Of a stretch of 61,280 nt of DNA, positions 34,038 through 43,886 are shown piece after piece. The number at the start of each line of letters is the position of its first letter. The stretch's first letter is position 1. The DNA is from Candidatus Endomicrobium macrotermitis (GTDB taxonomy: Bacteria > Elusimicrobiota > Endomicrobiia > Endomicrobiales > Endomicrobiaceae). Location: assembly GCA_031271405.1 (NCBI GenBank), contig JAISVT010000051.1, positions 1 to 61,280 on the forward strand, written 5' to 3'. The notes beneath the pieces were generated by a model, which saw only the letters and a list, made by a program, of their open reading frames with translations, was not told where the DNA came from and did no database searches. Made by a program: the position numbers and the translations under genes.

Positions 34038-34688
34038 ATGCGCGGAGTATCTCAAAATACCGGCAAATCGGGAAAAATTGTAAATTTTGTGCTTAACCAG
34101 ATTAAAAACAACAGAACCGGATTTTTTACGGTGGTTGGGTTCGTTTTTGGGTTTTTATTTTTGGGATTATACGTTTATTCAAGAACATTGTCTTTTGCCG
34201 AAGACGCTTCCGACAGACTGTCGGCGGCTTATATTCATTTCGGCGGCGGAGATATGAAAAAAGGCGAGGCTCTTCTTGACGAAACCATTAACGTTTTTCC
34301 GAAAACGGCGGCGGCTTACCAGGCGCGCCTTGTTAAAGCCGATATGCTGACCGATCAAGGGAAATATGACGAAGCTTTAGGATTTCTTTTCGAAGTTTCC
34401 GGAAATGCAAAGCCGGAAACTCTTAAGCCTTTTTCGGCGGCAAGAATTATATCCGTTTATGAAAAACAAAAAGACTATGAGAACGCTATAAAATATTCGA
34501 ACGAATTTATCAATAAATACAAATCGAATTTTCTTGCGAAGAATATTCATTTGAATTTGGCAGGGTTTTATGCGGCAGCCGGTTTGGCGGACGAAGCCGC
34601 AAGAGTATATAATGACATCCTTATAGGTTATCCCGCCACAGAAGAAGCCGCGACGGCGGAAAAAGCTCTTAAAGACCTGAAAAAATAA
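34038..34688 (+). CDS. Membrane-anchored TPR protein
   Basis: A 216-residue protein with a short cytoplasmic N-terminus, one membrane helix at about 34-53 (FFTVVGFVFGFLFLGLYVY), and a periplasmic region of TPR-like repeats (around 63-205). The topology resembles YfgM or BamD-like scaffolds, which help protein folding or outer-membrane assembly, but similarity is architectural only. AAAGGAG precedes the ATG. It sits between the PHP gene and rfbB with tight spacing on both sides. Confidence 0.75.
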   Translation: MRGVSQNTGKSGKIVNFVLNQIKNNRTGFFTVVGFVFGFLFLGLYVYSRTLSFAEDASDRLSAAYIHFGGGDMKKGEALLDETINVFPKTAAAYQARLVKADMLTDQGKYDEALGFLFEVSGNAKPETLKPFSAARIISVYEKQKDYENAIKYSNEFINKYKSNFLAKNIHLNLAGFYAAAGLADEAARVYNDILIGYPATEEAATAEKALKDLKK

Positions 34689-34707
34689 AAACAACCGGAG
34701 CTGTATA

Positions 34708-35664
34708 ATGAAACTGTTTGTGACGGGCGGGGCTGGTTTTATAGGTTCTAATTTTATAAGGTATATATTAAAGAAATATCCGAAATATAAAATAGTCAAT
34801 TACGATAAGCTTACCTATGCCGGAAACCCCGACAACCTTAGAGACATAGAGAAAAATACAAGATACAAATTCATAAAAGGCGACATATGCGATTTTAAAC
34901 GCGTCGAGAAAAGCATAAAAGGCGCTGACGCTGTCATACATTTTGCGGCGGAAACGCACGTTGACCGCTCTATAGCAAGCGGCGGCGAGTTTATCAAAAC
35001 GAATGTCAACGGCACTTATTCGCTTTTGGAAGCCGCAAGGCAAAACAAAATAAAAAAATTCGTTCACGTTTCCACGGACGAAGTTTACGGCAGCATTCTA
35101 AAAGGCTCGTTTACCGAAAAATCTCCTTTAAGCCCCAACAGCCCTTATTCGGCTTCAAAAGCTTCTTCGGATCTGCTGGTGCGCTCTTATTTCATTACTT
35201 ACGGTTTTCCGGCGGTAATTACAAGGTGCTCGAACAATTACGGCCCTTACCAGTATCCGGAAAAAGTCGTTCCTCTGTTTGTGACCAACGCTTTGCAGAA
35301 TAAATCTCTTCCTCTTTACGGAGACGGAAAAAATGTCCGCGACTGGCTTTACGTCGAAGATCATTGTCTCGGAATAGACATAGCTTTGCATAAAGGCAAA
35401 GCCGGCGAAGTTTACAATATAGGCGGCGGCGTTGAAATGACAAATATCGAGCTTACCAAAACCATATTGAAAATTATGGGCAGGCCCGAAACGCTTATAA
35501 AACGCGTAGCCGACAGGCTCGGGCATGACAGGCGTTATGCCATAAACTGCTCAAAAATTGCAAAGCTCGGATATAAACCTAAATTTTCATTTGCAAAAGC
35601 CATAGAAAATACCGTAAAATGGTACGTTGAAAACGAAAAAATCTGGCGGAAACTGGTAAAATAA
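34708..35664 (+). CDS. rfbB: dTDP-glucose 4,6-dehydratase
   Basis: Second step of dTDP-rhamnose synthesis; removes water from dTDP-glucose using bound NAD. The 318-residue SDR protein has the GGAGFIGSNFIRYIL dinucleotide site, the TDEVYG catalytic Thr/Asp/Glu motif, and the Tyr/Lys of NSPYSASKASSD, plus the NNYGPYQYPEKV substrate segment. Its length and motifs fit RmlB rather than a general epimerase. The epimerase rfbC lies 14 kb upstream. Confidence 0.92.
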   Translation: MKLFVTGGAGFIGSNFIRYILKKYPKYKIVNYDKLTYAGNPDNLRDIEKNTRYKFIKGDICDFKRVEKSIKGADAVIHFAAETHVDRSIASGGEFIKTNVNGTYSLLEAARQNKIKKFVHVSTDEVYGSILKGSFTEKSPLSPNSPYSASKASSDLLVRSYFITYGFPAVITRCSNNYGPYQYPEKVVPLFVTNALQNKSLPLYGDGKNVRDWLYVEDHCLGIDIALHKGKAGEVYNIGGGVEMTNIELTKTILKIMGRPETLIKRVADRLGHDRRYAINCSKIAKLGYKPKFSFAKAIENTVKWYVENEKIWRKLVK

Positions 35665-35670
35665 TAAAAG

Positions 35671-35769
35671 CAATTACGAATTACGAATTGCAAATCACAA
35701 GTGAAAATAAAAATGCGGTTTAGCTTTTGCCTTTGATTAGTAATTCGTAATTTTGAATTTGTAATTATT
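35671..35769. repeat. Dispersed palindromic repeat between rfbB and the Tad locus
   Basis: Left arm AATTACGAATTACGAATTGC with a 10-base period, core ATGCGGTTTAGCTTTTGCC, right arm TTGATTAGTAATTCGTAATT followed by TTGAATTTGTAATTA, nearly the reverse complement of the left. It lies directly ahead of the pilus gene at 35776. Confidence 0.7.
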
Positions 35770-35775
35770 TAAAAT

Positions 35776-36318
35776 ATGTCCTCGTCAAATAAACTAAAAA
35801 AATCCGGCGGTCAGGCTTTGGTTGAAGCGGCGTTAATCGCGCCGCTTATAATTTTTTTCCTTTTTACTATAATTTGGTTCGCGCGCATTATGCTTACGTG
35901 GCAGCAAATTACAGGCGCGGCCAGATACGGAACGGATCTTATAGCTTATACGCCTTACAGCGAAAGATTTATAAAAAAAGACATAAGGCATTATCTGTGC
36001 CACGGAAACAATATAGGCAGGACTTTGGATTCGAATCCGGAAATACTGGATATCAACGTTAAAATTCACGACGCTCCGAGGTCGGATTTCAGCCTGAGCG
36101 TTAAAAATATCTCAAATTTCAACCCTTTGGATATGATTCAAAGCGTAAAAGGCTTGTCTCCCGCAGGGGTAGAAAAGTCTTCCGTGGAAATAAAATACAA
36201 ATATAAAATCCCGAGGCTTTTGAGAATAGCCGGCAGAGAATATCTTACTATAAAATCCAAAAGCGAAGTGTTGTCCGGAGACGCGAGCGCTGGATATAAA
36301 AAACGCAGGGGAAGCTGA
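35776..36318 (+). CDS. TadE-like minor pilin / assembly protein
   Basis: A 180-residue bitopic protein with the type IV prepilin-like start GGQALVEAALIAPLIIFFLF: a Gly cleavage site, Glu at +5, and a hydrophobic helix (residues 13-35). This is the TadE-type arrangement. The remainder is periplasmic. TadE-like pseudopilins help Flp pilus assembly. It opens the Tad locus and is separated from the Flp pilin gene by a repeat element. Prepilin peptidase is not in the window. Confidence 0.8.
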   Translation: MSSSNKLKKSGGQALVEAALIAPLIIFFLFTIIWFARIMLTWQQITGAARYGTDLIAYTPYSERFIKKDIRHYLCHGNNIGRTLDSNPEILDINVKIHDAPRSDFSLSVKNISNFNPLDMIQSVKGLSPAGVEKSSVEIKYKYKIPRLLRIAGREYLTIKSKSEVLSGDASAGYKKRRGS

Positions 36319-36337
36319 ATACACAATAAAATAATGC

Positions 36338-36414
36338 TGATTACAAGTTACGAATGGCGAATGAAAAACAAGGCGGAAAACATAGTTGTTTGTAATTGAT
36401 TCGTAATTGTCATT
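36338..36414. repeat. Dispersed palindromic repeat in the Tad locus
   Basis: Left arm TGATTACAAGTTACGAATGGCGAAT, core AAGGCGGAAAACATAG, right arm TTGTAATTGATTCGTAATTGTC. It lies between the TadE-like gene and the pilin gene and ends next to the pilin AGGAGAAAGGA ribosome binding site. Confidence 0.6.
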
Positions 36415-36432
36415 AAAAAAAGGAGAAAGGAA

Positions 36433-36636
36433 ATGTTGAACTTCGGCTGGCTTAAAAGAAACAAGGGACAGGGCATGGTTGAGTACATTTTGATTGTCGC
36501 GGTCGTTGTAGGTATCGTGTTCGGGGCTTATAAAATTATGGGCGGGAACGTAAAAGACAAATTCGTAGATGCAGGAAATAAAGTAACTACGGCAGATGTC
36601 GATGATGTAAGCAGCAATCGTAGCGTAGGTAACTAA
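36433..36636 (+). CDS. Flp-type type IVb pilin
   Basis: A 67-residue major pilin of the Flp/Fap family. A basic leader ends in Gly12, followed by QGMVEYILIVAVVVGIVF with the Glu at +5 of the mature chain, the class signature for TadV-type prepilin peptidase. The mature protein would be about 55 residues, with a hydrophobic N-helix and a short polar tail. A strong AGGAGAAAGGA sits upstream. Very high expression is expected but not shown. cpaB and the ATPase follow. Confidence 0.9.
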   Translation: MLNFGWLKRNKGQGMVEYILIVAVVVGIVFGAYKIMGGNVKDKFVDAGNKVTTADVDDVSSNRSVGN

Positions 36637-36642
36637 ATAGTC

Positions 36643-37482
36643 ATGAAAAAAACAATATTGTTGTCCGTTATCTTTGCCGTTATGGCGGCATTTTTTGCTT
36701 ATGCGTATCTTTCGGATTTGGAAATAACGTATAAAAAAATGGCGGAGCCTGTGAAGGTTGTCGCAGCCGCGCAGCGGATTACGCAGGGTTCCGTCATACA
36801 GAAAAATATGCTTGCGGAAAAAAGCGTCCCTAAAGAATACGCGCAGCCTAAAGCGTTTGAAGCCGCAGGAAATCTTTTTACAAAAGACGGGTCTCCCGTT
36901 TATATAGCGTTGAATACCATTGAGCCGGGCGAGCAGATACTTTCTACGAAAGTTTCAAAAACCAATGAGGATACGGGAATATCTAACATTATCCCCGAAG
37001 GGCAAAAGGCTTTGGCCGTAAATTTCGATTCGGACAGCTCTCTTGTAATAAGTCCCGGAAGCAGAATAGACGTTTTGAGCATAATTGAGTATTCCGACAA
37101 TAATAAGCAGTTTCATCAGTCGGTTTTTCCGGTCGCTCAAAACATTCTTGTTTTGGCCGTGGGAAATAATTATCTCGGCTCGGTAAAAAAAGACGGGGAA
37201 GATTTTTCGCAGGGAAAAGGAATGCTTACCCTGGCGGTAAACGTAGTAGAGGCGCAGGCTATACTGCTTGCCGGCGAAAAGGGAATTTTAAAATACATAA
37301 TCCGCCCCGCGGGCGACGAAACTTTAACGGACATAAAACCTTTGAAAATGTCGGATATAGTAAAAGATATTTCAAAAACTTCATATCAGCCGGATATTAA
37401 AACGTCCGCCGCGGCAAAAGATTTAAGCCGGCGCCAAAAAGAAGCGCTGGAAATGATAAACAAATACGCAAAAGGTGAATAA
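36643..37482 (+). CDS. cpaB: Flp pilus assembly protein CpaB
   Basis: Periplasmic, membrane-anchored component of the Tad pilus. The 279-residue product has an N-terminal membrane helix (residues 4-24) and an SAF domain (about 36-105, VKVVAAAQRITQGSVIQKNML), the fold shared with antifreeze proteins and CpaB/RcpC. A second domain covers 110-230. It starts six bases after the pilin stop, and its stop overlaps the next start by one base. RcpC/CpaB is thought to aid pilus passage near the secretin, though no secretin gene is seen here. Confidence 0.87.
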   Translation: MKKTILLSVIFAVMAAFFAYAYLSDLEITYKKMAEPVKVVAAAQRITQGSVIQKNMLAEKSVPKEYAQPKAFEAAGNLFTKDGSPVYIALNTIEPGEQILSTKVSKTNEDTGISNIIPEGQKALAVNFDSDSSLVISPGSRIDVLSIIEYSDNNKQFHQSVFPVAQNILVLAVGNNYLGSVKKDGEDFSQGKGMLTLAVNVVEAQAILLAGEKGILKYIIRPAGDETLTDIKPLKMSDIVKDISKTSYQPDIKTSAAAKDLSRRQKEALEMINKYAKGE

Positions 37483-39482
37483 TGCTTGCCATAGCTCCCA
37501 GCTGCGACTGCCTTAAAAGAGCGTTAATCGCCAACGCTTTATCTTCGATATCTTCTAACGCGAAAGAAGAAAACATAATTGTAGATTTTTCCGTTCCTGC
37601 AACGGAAGCCTTTTGGTCGCTGTATAAAAGCGGAATAAAATATGTCGAGGATATTATAGGCGTTTTGCCCGGCATTAATCTGAAAATGCTTAAAAGTTTT
37701 TTGTCCCCTTCGGGAACAAACCTCGTTTTGGGGCTGAAAAATAAAAAACTTTCCGAAATTCCGCCGGCGGATATCGAGTATCTGCTGGATATGCTCGATA
37801 AAAATTACAAACGCGTTTTCGTGATTTTGCCGGATGAAAACAGCGGGCATTCTTTTGAAATTATAAAAAAATCTCAATGCGTCCTAATGCCTTTTGTTTC
37901 CGACGCGGTGTCGGTTCAAAACGCGGTAATGCTTGCAAATCTCTATTCTTCGGAAACCGCGCATGATTTCAGGCCTCTGCCTTTAAAACTGAAATTAGAT
38001 TACGAGTTTCATTCCGACAAAATTTTAAATTCCAATGAAATTTTTAAAAATGCTTTGTCGGCCGGGTTTACGGCAGATTTTGAACGCCGGATTTTTTCTC
38101 CGCAGTATTCGTACAGGGACAAAACTTCGGAATTTACCCTTGCTTTGGAAAAAGCGCTGGACTATTGCGGTTTGGCTGCGCAAACCGGCGGTTCTGCGGA
38201 CGATATTTCTAAAAAATATTATGCCGGCGAAAGCGTTTACAGGAATTTGAAAAATAAAGTTTACGGCGAACTTATTGAAGAAATGAAACTTTTTGCCGAT
38301 GAGACCGATGAAAAACGTTTGAAAGAGCTTGTGGCGGAGAAAGTCGGCGCGATATTGAAAAAACTTGATTTGAATCTGCCGGTCGCGCTTTCGGAAAGGA
38401 TTTTTAAAGAGTTGTCCGACGACGTGGCGGGTCTGGGAGCCATCGAGGATTTTATAAAGGAACCCGGGATTACGGAAATAATGGTCAACGGGTACAACAA
38501 TATTTATATCGAAAAATCCGGCAGGCTTTTTAAATCCGAAGCGGAGTTTTCGGATGAAAAACAGCTGAGGACGGTAATCGACAGAATTGTGGCGCAAACG
38601 GGAAGGCATATAGACGAGGCATCTCCTATAGTTGACGCAAGGTTAAAGGACGGTTCGCGCGTAAACGCCGTTATAAAGCCGATAGCTTTAAACGGTTCGG
38701 TTTTAACGATAAGAAAATTCTTAAAAAATAAACTTTCGGTCGAATCTTTAATATCTTCCGCAAGCATAAGCAAAGAAATGTCCGAATTTTTAAAGATTGC
38801 GGTGCTTTTAAAGAAAAATATTATAATTTCCGGCGGAACAGGCACCGGAAAAACGACTTTATTAAACGCCGTATCGTCTTTTATACCTGAAAACGAAAGA
38901 CTGATAACGATTGAAGATTCGGCGGAGCTGCAGCTTCGGCAAAAGCACGTTGTCCGTCTTGAAAGCCGTCCCAAATCTACGGAAGGTTCGGGCGAAATAA
39001 GCATAAAGCGCCTTGTTGTAAACGCTTTAAGAATGAGGCCGGACAGGATTATAGTCGGCGAGTGCCGTTCGGGAGAAGCGTTCGATATGCTTCAGGCTAT
39101 GAATACCGGGCATGAGGGAAGCATGTCAACGGTTCACGCAAATACCGAAGCCGACGCGGTTTCAAGGCTGGCCGCTATGGTGTTAATGTCAGGGATAGAT
39201 TTTCCCGAACGTTCGATAATTTCGCAGATAGCGTCGGCGGTGCACGTTATAGTCCAGCTTACGCGCTACGGCGACGGCACCAGAAAAATATCTTCGATAT
39301 CGTGTTTGAATAAAACCGATGACGTGAAAATATTTGAAATAAATCCGGTTTTTAAGTTTAATCCTAAAGGGATCGAAAACGGAGTTCAAAAAGGGGAATT
39401 CAGCGCTTCCGGTTTTGTGCCCGATTTTATAAAAAACGCTTCGGACAGCGGAATAAACGTCGATATGGGAATTTTTAAATGA
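37482..39482 (+). CDS. Tad pilus ATPase with fused CpaE-like domain
   Basis: Secretion ATPase powering Flp pilus extension. The 666-residue protein is longer than usual CpaF/TadA (about 450). Residues 1-190 resemble the MinD/ParA-type half of CpaE/TadZ: NIIVDFS strand, a DIIGVLPGIN region, VFVILPD and a VQNAVMLANLY helix. Its Walker A is lost (residues 4-12 show no GK). Residues 200-650 are CpaF-like: hairpin domain, then Walker A GGTGTGKTT at 451-459, ITIEDSAEL, Walker B RPDRIIVGECR and the MSTVHANT His box. The stop overlaps tadB by four bases. The fusion is unusual; see findings. Confidence 0.88.
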   Translation: MLAIAPSCDCLKRALIANALSSISSNAKEENIIVDFSVPATEAFWSLYKSGIKYVEDIIGVLPGINLKMLKSFLSPSGTNLVLGLKNKKLSEIPPADIEYLLDMLDKNYKRVFVILPDENSGHSFEIIKKSQCVLMPFVSDAVSVQNAVMLANLYSSETAHDFRPLPLKLKLDYEFHSDKILNSNEIFKNALSAGFTADFERRIFSPQYSYRDKTSEFTLALEKALDYCGLAAQTGGSADDISKKYYAGESVYRNLKNKVYGELIEEMKLFADETDEKRLKELVAEKVGAILKKLDLNLPVALSERIFKELSDDVAGLGAIEDFIKEPGITEIMVNGYNNIYIEKSGRLFKSEAEFSDEKQLRTVIDRIVAQTGRHIDEASPIVDARLKDGSRVNAVIKPIALNGSVLTIRKFLKNKLSVESLISSASISKEMSEFLKIAVLLKKNIIISGGTGTGKTTLLNAVSSFIPENERLITIEDSAELQLRQKHVVRLESRPKSTEGSGEISIKRLVVNALRMRPDRIIVGECRSGEAFDMLQAMNTGHEGSMSTVHANTEADAVSRLAAMVLMSGIDFPERSIISQIASAVHVIVQLTRYGDGTRKISSISCLNKTDDVKIFEINPVFKFNPKGIENGVQKGEFSASGFVPDFIKNASDSGINVDMGIFK

Positions 39483-40285
39483 TGAATCTGGTATTTTTTG
39501 TCATATGCGCGTTCTTTGCGGTATTTTTGTTTGCGTTTTCTTTGATAAAAGGCAAATCCGGAAAAAACGAAAAGAAAAAAATATCGTTTAAAGGCATGAG
39601 CGCGGGCAGAAAACGGGCAATTATTGCGTCTACGGTTTTTTTAGCCGCCGCAGTTATTTTGCAAAATATAATTTTTGCTTTTATTTTTTGCGGATTGTAT
39701 TTGTATTTTGACTGGTATTTCAGGGATAAAAAAGCTAAAGAAGCCGCGGCATTGATAGACAGGCAGGTCATAGAAGCTTTGAGCATTATTAAAAACGCCG
39801 TGCAGTCCGGACAATCTCTTGTAAACGCGGTCAATACGGCTTGCGCAGAACTTAAAGAACCGATTAAAAGCGAGTTCGTAAACATTTCCGAAAAAGCCGC
39901 TTTAGGCGTAAATTTCGATAAGATACTGTCCGAGACTTCAGAGCAGTCTCCAAGCAAAGAGTTCCGCCTTATGATCGATACGATAAGGATTTCGAAAGAT
40001 TCGGGCGCAAGCCTTGCCGGCATTTTTGACAGAATAACCGACGCTGCGGTTCAAAGAGTCGCGATTCAGGCGAAGGTCAATGCTTTGACCGCTCAGGGAA
40101 GGATGTCCGGAAATATTGTCAGCGTTATTCCTTTTGTCGTCATTTTAATGATGTATGCCATAGAACCCGGTATGATGAGTTCTCTTTTTACCACGATAGC
40201 GGGAAACATTCTGCTTTTGATTGTGGTAATAATGGTGCTTACGGGTTCTTTTGTAATCAGGAAACTGACGGAAATAGACTTTTAA
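39479..40285 (+). CDS. tadB: Type II/IV secretion inner-membrane protein TadB
   Basis: Polytopic platform protein of the Tad pilus with a T2SF (GspF-like) domain. The 268-residue product has N-terminal membrane helices (residues 2-22, 42-72), the cytoplasmic T2SF helices (around 95-215, with QSGQSLVNAVNTACAELKEP), and two C-terminal membrane segments. It starts in an ATGATG overlapping the ATPase stop. Together with TadC it forms the membrane platform that the ATPase drives. Confidence 0.86.
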   Translation: MMNLVFFVICAFFAVFLFAFSLIKGKSGKNEKKKISFKGMSAGRKRAIIASTVFLAAAVILQNIIFAFIFCGLYLYFDWYFRDKKAKEAAALIDRQVIEALSIIKNAVQSGQSLVNAVNTACAELKEPIKSEFVNISEKAALGVNFDKILSETSEQSPSKEFRLMIDTIRISKDSGASLAGIFDRITDAAVQRVAIQAKVNALTAQGRMSGNIVSVIPFVVILMMYAIEPGMMSSLFTTIAGNILLLIVVIMVLTGSFVIRKLTEIDF

Positions 40286-40362
40286 CAGAGGCATTGATGC
40301 GCTGATGTATGACAGCGCCGTTTGTTTTTACCGTGCGTCTGATCTTCTTAAATGAGGATTTT

Positions 40363-41247
40363 ATGTATTTAATGCTATTTTGCGTATTTTTAGCTTTCAG
40401 TCTGTTCTTTTTCGCGAACTTTTTGCTTGGCGGAGTTTCCCGCGCCGAAACGGAGGGGAAAGTCCACAACGCGCTTGAAAAAGAAAAAAGTAAAAGTTTT
40501 CTTATGCCCGTTATTTTAAAAAGGGCAGATAATTTCGGAAAACTTTTATCAAAAATAAACAATAAAAAATTCCGCGGGTATGCCGAAAAAACCGGCGCCG
40601 ACTTAAAAACTCTCGGCGGAAATTATTCCAAATATAACGCTTATCAGTATATGGCTTTGCAGTTTTTTGCCGCTGCCGCGGGCATTGCTTTTTGCTCTTT
40701 GTTTATAAGCGCCGACTTATTCTTTTTATTTATCGCAGGGCTTTTATTTTTCTTTTTGCCTTTAATTAAGGTCAAAGAAGAAGTAAAAAAACGCAGAGAT
40801 ACGATACTCAGGCAAATACCGGACATGGCCGATTTGCTTTCGATAATGCTTGAGTCGGGCTCCGATTTTTTCGGCGCGGCCGGCAAAGCGTCGGATATTT
40901 TAAAAGGCCCCCTTTCAGACGAATTTAAAGACGTTTTGTCAAAAATATCTCTCGGTTACGATAAGAAAAAAGCTCTCAACGAAATGGTTCAAAAAACCGG
41001 AGTCGAGCAGTTGGGATTTTTCGTGAGAACGATAAATATGGCTTTGGAGTCCGGCGCGGGTATGGCCGACACTTTAAAAAGGCTTGCGGCGCAAACAAGA
41101 AACGAACGCGCGTCCATGGCGGAAAAAAAAGCGCAGGAAGCTCCGGTAAAAATGCTTATCCCTTTGGTTCTTTTCATATTTCCGACAATCTTTATAGTGA
41201 TATTCGGACCGATAGTAATAAACTTCGTCACGACCGGCGGATTCTAA
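40363..41247 (+). CDS. tadC: Type II/IV secretion inner-membrane protein TadC
   Basis: Partner of TadB in the pilus platform, also a T2SF-domain protein. From the ATG at 40363 (GAGG seven bases upstream) it is 294 residues, with a membrane helix at the N-terminus, two in the middle (AAAGIAFCSLFISADLFFLF region) and one at the C-terminus. The T2SF segment includes QIPDMADLLSIMLESGSDF. An 18-codon longer frame lacks a ribosome binding site. It ends the visible Tad cluster; prepilin peptidase and secretin are not in the window. Confidence 0.85.
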   Translation: MYLMLFCVFLAFSLFFFANFLLGGVSRAETEGKVHNALEKEKSKSFLMPVILKRADNFGKLLSKINNKKFRGYAEKTGADLKTLGGNYSKYNAYQYMALQFFAAAAGIAFCSLFISADLFFLFIAGLLFFFLPLIKVKEEVKKRRDTILRQIPDMADLLSIMLESGSDFFGAAGKASDILKGPLSDEFKDVLSKISLGYDKKKALNEMVQKTGVEQLGFFVRTINMALESGAGMADTLKRLAAQTRNERASMAEKKAQEAPVKMLIPLVLFIFPTIFIVIFGPIVINFVTTGGF

Positions 41248-41296
41248 GTTGCTGCGGATAAACAACCTGCCTGCCATTGCTCCCTAAAAATAATGT

Positions 41297-41325
41297 TTGA
41301 CAAAAAAAATTATTTTTTCTATATT
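41297..41325 (+). promoter_or_regulatory. Strong promoter for the tRNA pair
   Basis: Consensus TTGACA at 41297-41302, then 17 bases to TATATT at 41320-41325 (TATTAT at 41322-41327 is an alternative at 19). It lies 70-95 bases before tRNA-Lys and can drive both tRNAs. Confidence 0.72.
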
Positions 41326-41393
41326 ATACAGGTTGTTAAAATTAGACACTCTCTTCCCAGCGAAGTCCGACGTCTAATCTTTTAAAAATCAAA

Positions 41394-41466
41394 GGGCCCG
41401 TAGCTCAGCCGGTAGAGCACCTCACTTTTAATGAGGTTGTCGTGCGTTCGAGCCGCACCGGGCTCA
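41394..41466 (+). tRNA. tRNA-Lys (anticodon UUU)
   Basis: A 73-base cloverleaf. The acceptor GGGCCCG pairs with CGGGCTC with one G-U, followed by discriminator A. The D arm (GCTCagccggtaGAGC), the anticodon stem CCTCA/TGAGG with loop CTTTTAA giving anticodon TTT, and the T arm with GTTCGAGCC are all visible. CCA is not encoded. Confidence 0.95.
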
Positions 41467-41478
41467 TTTTTAAGTTAA

Positions 41479-41551
41479 GCTCCCATCGTCTAGGGGTCTA
41501 GGACACATGATTTTCAATCATGCGACCGGGGTTCAAATCCCCGTGGGAGCG
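41479..41551 (+). tRNA. tRNA-Glu (anticodon UUC)
   Basis: A 73-base cloverleaf. The acceptor GCTCCCA/TGGGAGC is perfect, with discriminator G. The anticodon stem CATGA/TCATG has loop TTTTCAA giving anticodon TTC. The T arm is CCGGGGTTCAAATCCCCG. It begins 12 bases after tRNA-Lys. CCA is not encoded. Confidence 0.95.
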
Positions 41552-41744
41552 TTTTAGCTTCGTCTTTTAAGTTTATACTGCGTCAGAGGCTCGCTCATTT
41601 ACCGTTTCCCGTGAACTTCGTTCGCCTCTTCCTTGTCTAAACATAAAATACTTCGCTAAACCAAGGTAAGCGCCGTAAAAAATTCAAAATTCTTGTAAAA
41701 ATACAAAGTATTTCTCTGAAAATGCTAAAATAACATTCAAATAC

Positions 41745-43086
<1,342 letters not shown>

Positions 43087-43092
43087 AAACGG

Positions 43093-43173
43093 CAATTCAA
43101 AAATACGAGTAACAAATTACGAATCAAAGACAAAAAGTATTGCGGTTTATTCGTAATTTGTAATTAGTAATTG
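43093..43173. repeat. Dispersed palindromic repeat between purA and thyX
   Basis: ACAAATTACGAAT (left) is the reverse complement of ATTCGTAATTTGT (right), with AAAGACAAAAAGTATTGCGG between. Outer arms CAATTC/TAATTG extend it. It ends just before the AGGA ribosome binding site of thyX. Confidence 0.7.
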
Positions 43174-43189
43174 TTTCCTAGGATTTATT

Positions 43190-43870
43190 GTGAAAGTAAA
43201 GCTGCTGAAGTTTACCAAAGATCCCGAAAAAACATGCGCCATAGCCGCCAGGCTTTGCTACAGCGCGGCGGGCATAGACGAAATTACCGAAAAATTGACC
43301 AAAGAAAAAGTTAAAGAACTTCTCGGGAAAGTCATTTCGTCGGGTCATCATTCCGTTTTGGAACACGCGTCGTTTTCTTTCGGCATAGAAGGCGTTTCGC
43401 GCGCTTTGCTTGCCCAGCTTACAAGGCACAGAATAGCGTCTTTTTCGGTGCAAAGCCAAAGATACGTGAAATTTAAAGACGGCGTGGAGTTTGTTACTCC
43501 CGAAACGATAAAAAAACGGAAAGATTTGTTTTTAAAATACGGTAATTTTTTAAAAGAGACGGAAAAACTTTACAAATATTTTCTGGAATCCGGAATTCCC
43601 GCCGAAGACGCAAGATACATTTTGCCCAATGCTTCCTCGACAAAAATAATAATAACCATGAACGCAAGAGAGTTAAGGCATTTTTTCGCTTTAAGATGCT
43701 GCAACAGGGCGCAGTGGGAAATAAGGGATATGGCCTGCAGAATGCTGAACCTTGCCCGCAAAGAAGCCCCGGTCCTTTTTTACGATGCCGGCCCCGACTG
43801 CGTAAGAGACGGCTGTCATGAAGCGTTCCCCTGCGGCAAGCCGTGGAAAAAAATCCGGATTTTGTCATAA
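43190..43870 (+). CDS. thyX: Flavin-dependent thymidylate synthase
   Basis: Makes dTMP from dUMP using FAD and methylene-tetrahydrofolate, unrelated to ThyA. The 226-residue product has the ThyX motif as RHRIASFSVQSQRY near residue 80, with the NADPH/FAD region HHSVLEHASFSFGIEG before it and LRHFFALRCCNRAQWEIR in the second half. The start is a GTG with AGGA upstream. It fits with nrdJ and dcd in the window as a deoxynucleotide set typical of some anaerobes. Confidence 0.95.
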   Translation: MKVKLLKFTKDPEKTCAIAARLCYSAAGIDEITEKLTKEKVKELLGKVISSGHHSVLEHASFSFGIEGVSRALLAQLTRHRIASFSVQSQRYVKFKDGVEFVTPETIKKRKDLFLKYGNFLKETEKLYKYFLESGIPAEDARYILPNASSTKIIITMNARELRHFFALRCCNRAQWEIRDMACRMLNLARKEAPVLFYDAGPDCVRDGCHEAFPCGKPWKKIRILS

Positions 43871-43886
43871 AATTCTCGCTATAGAA

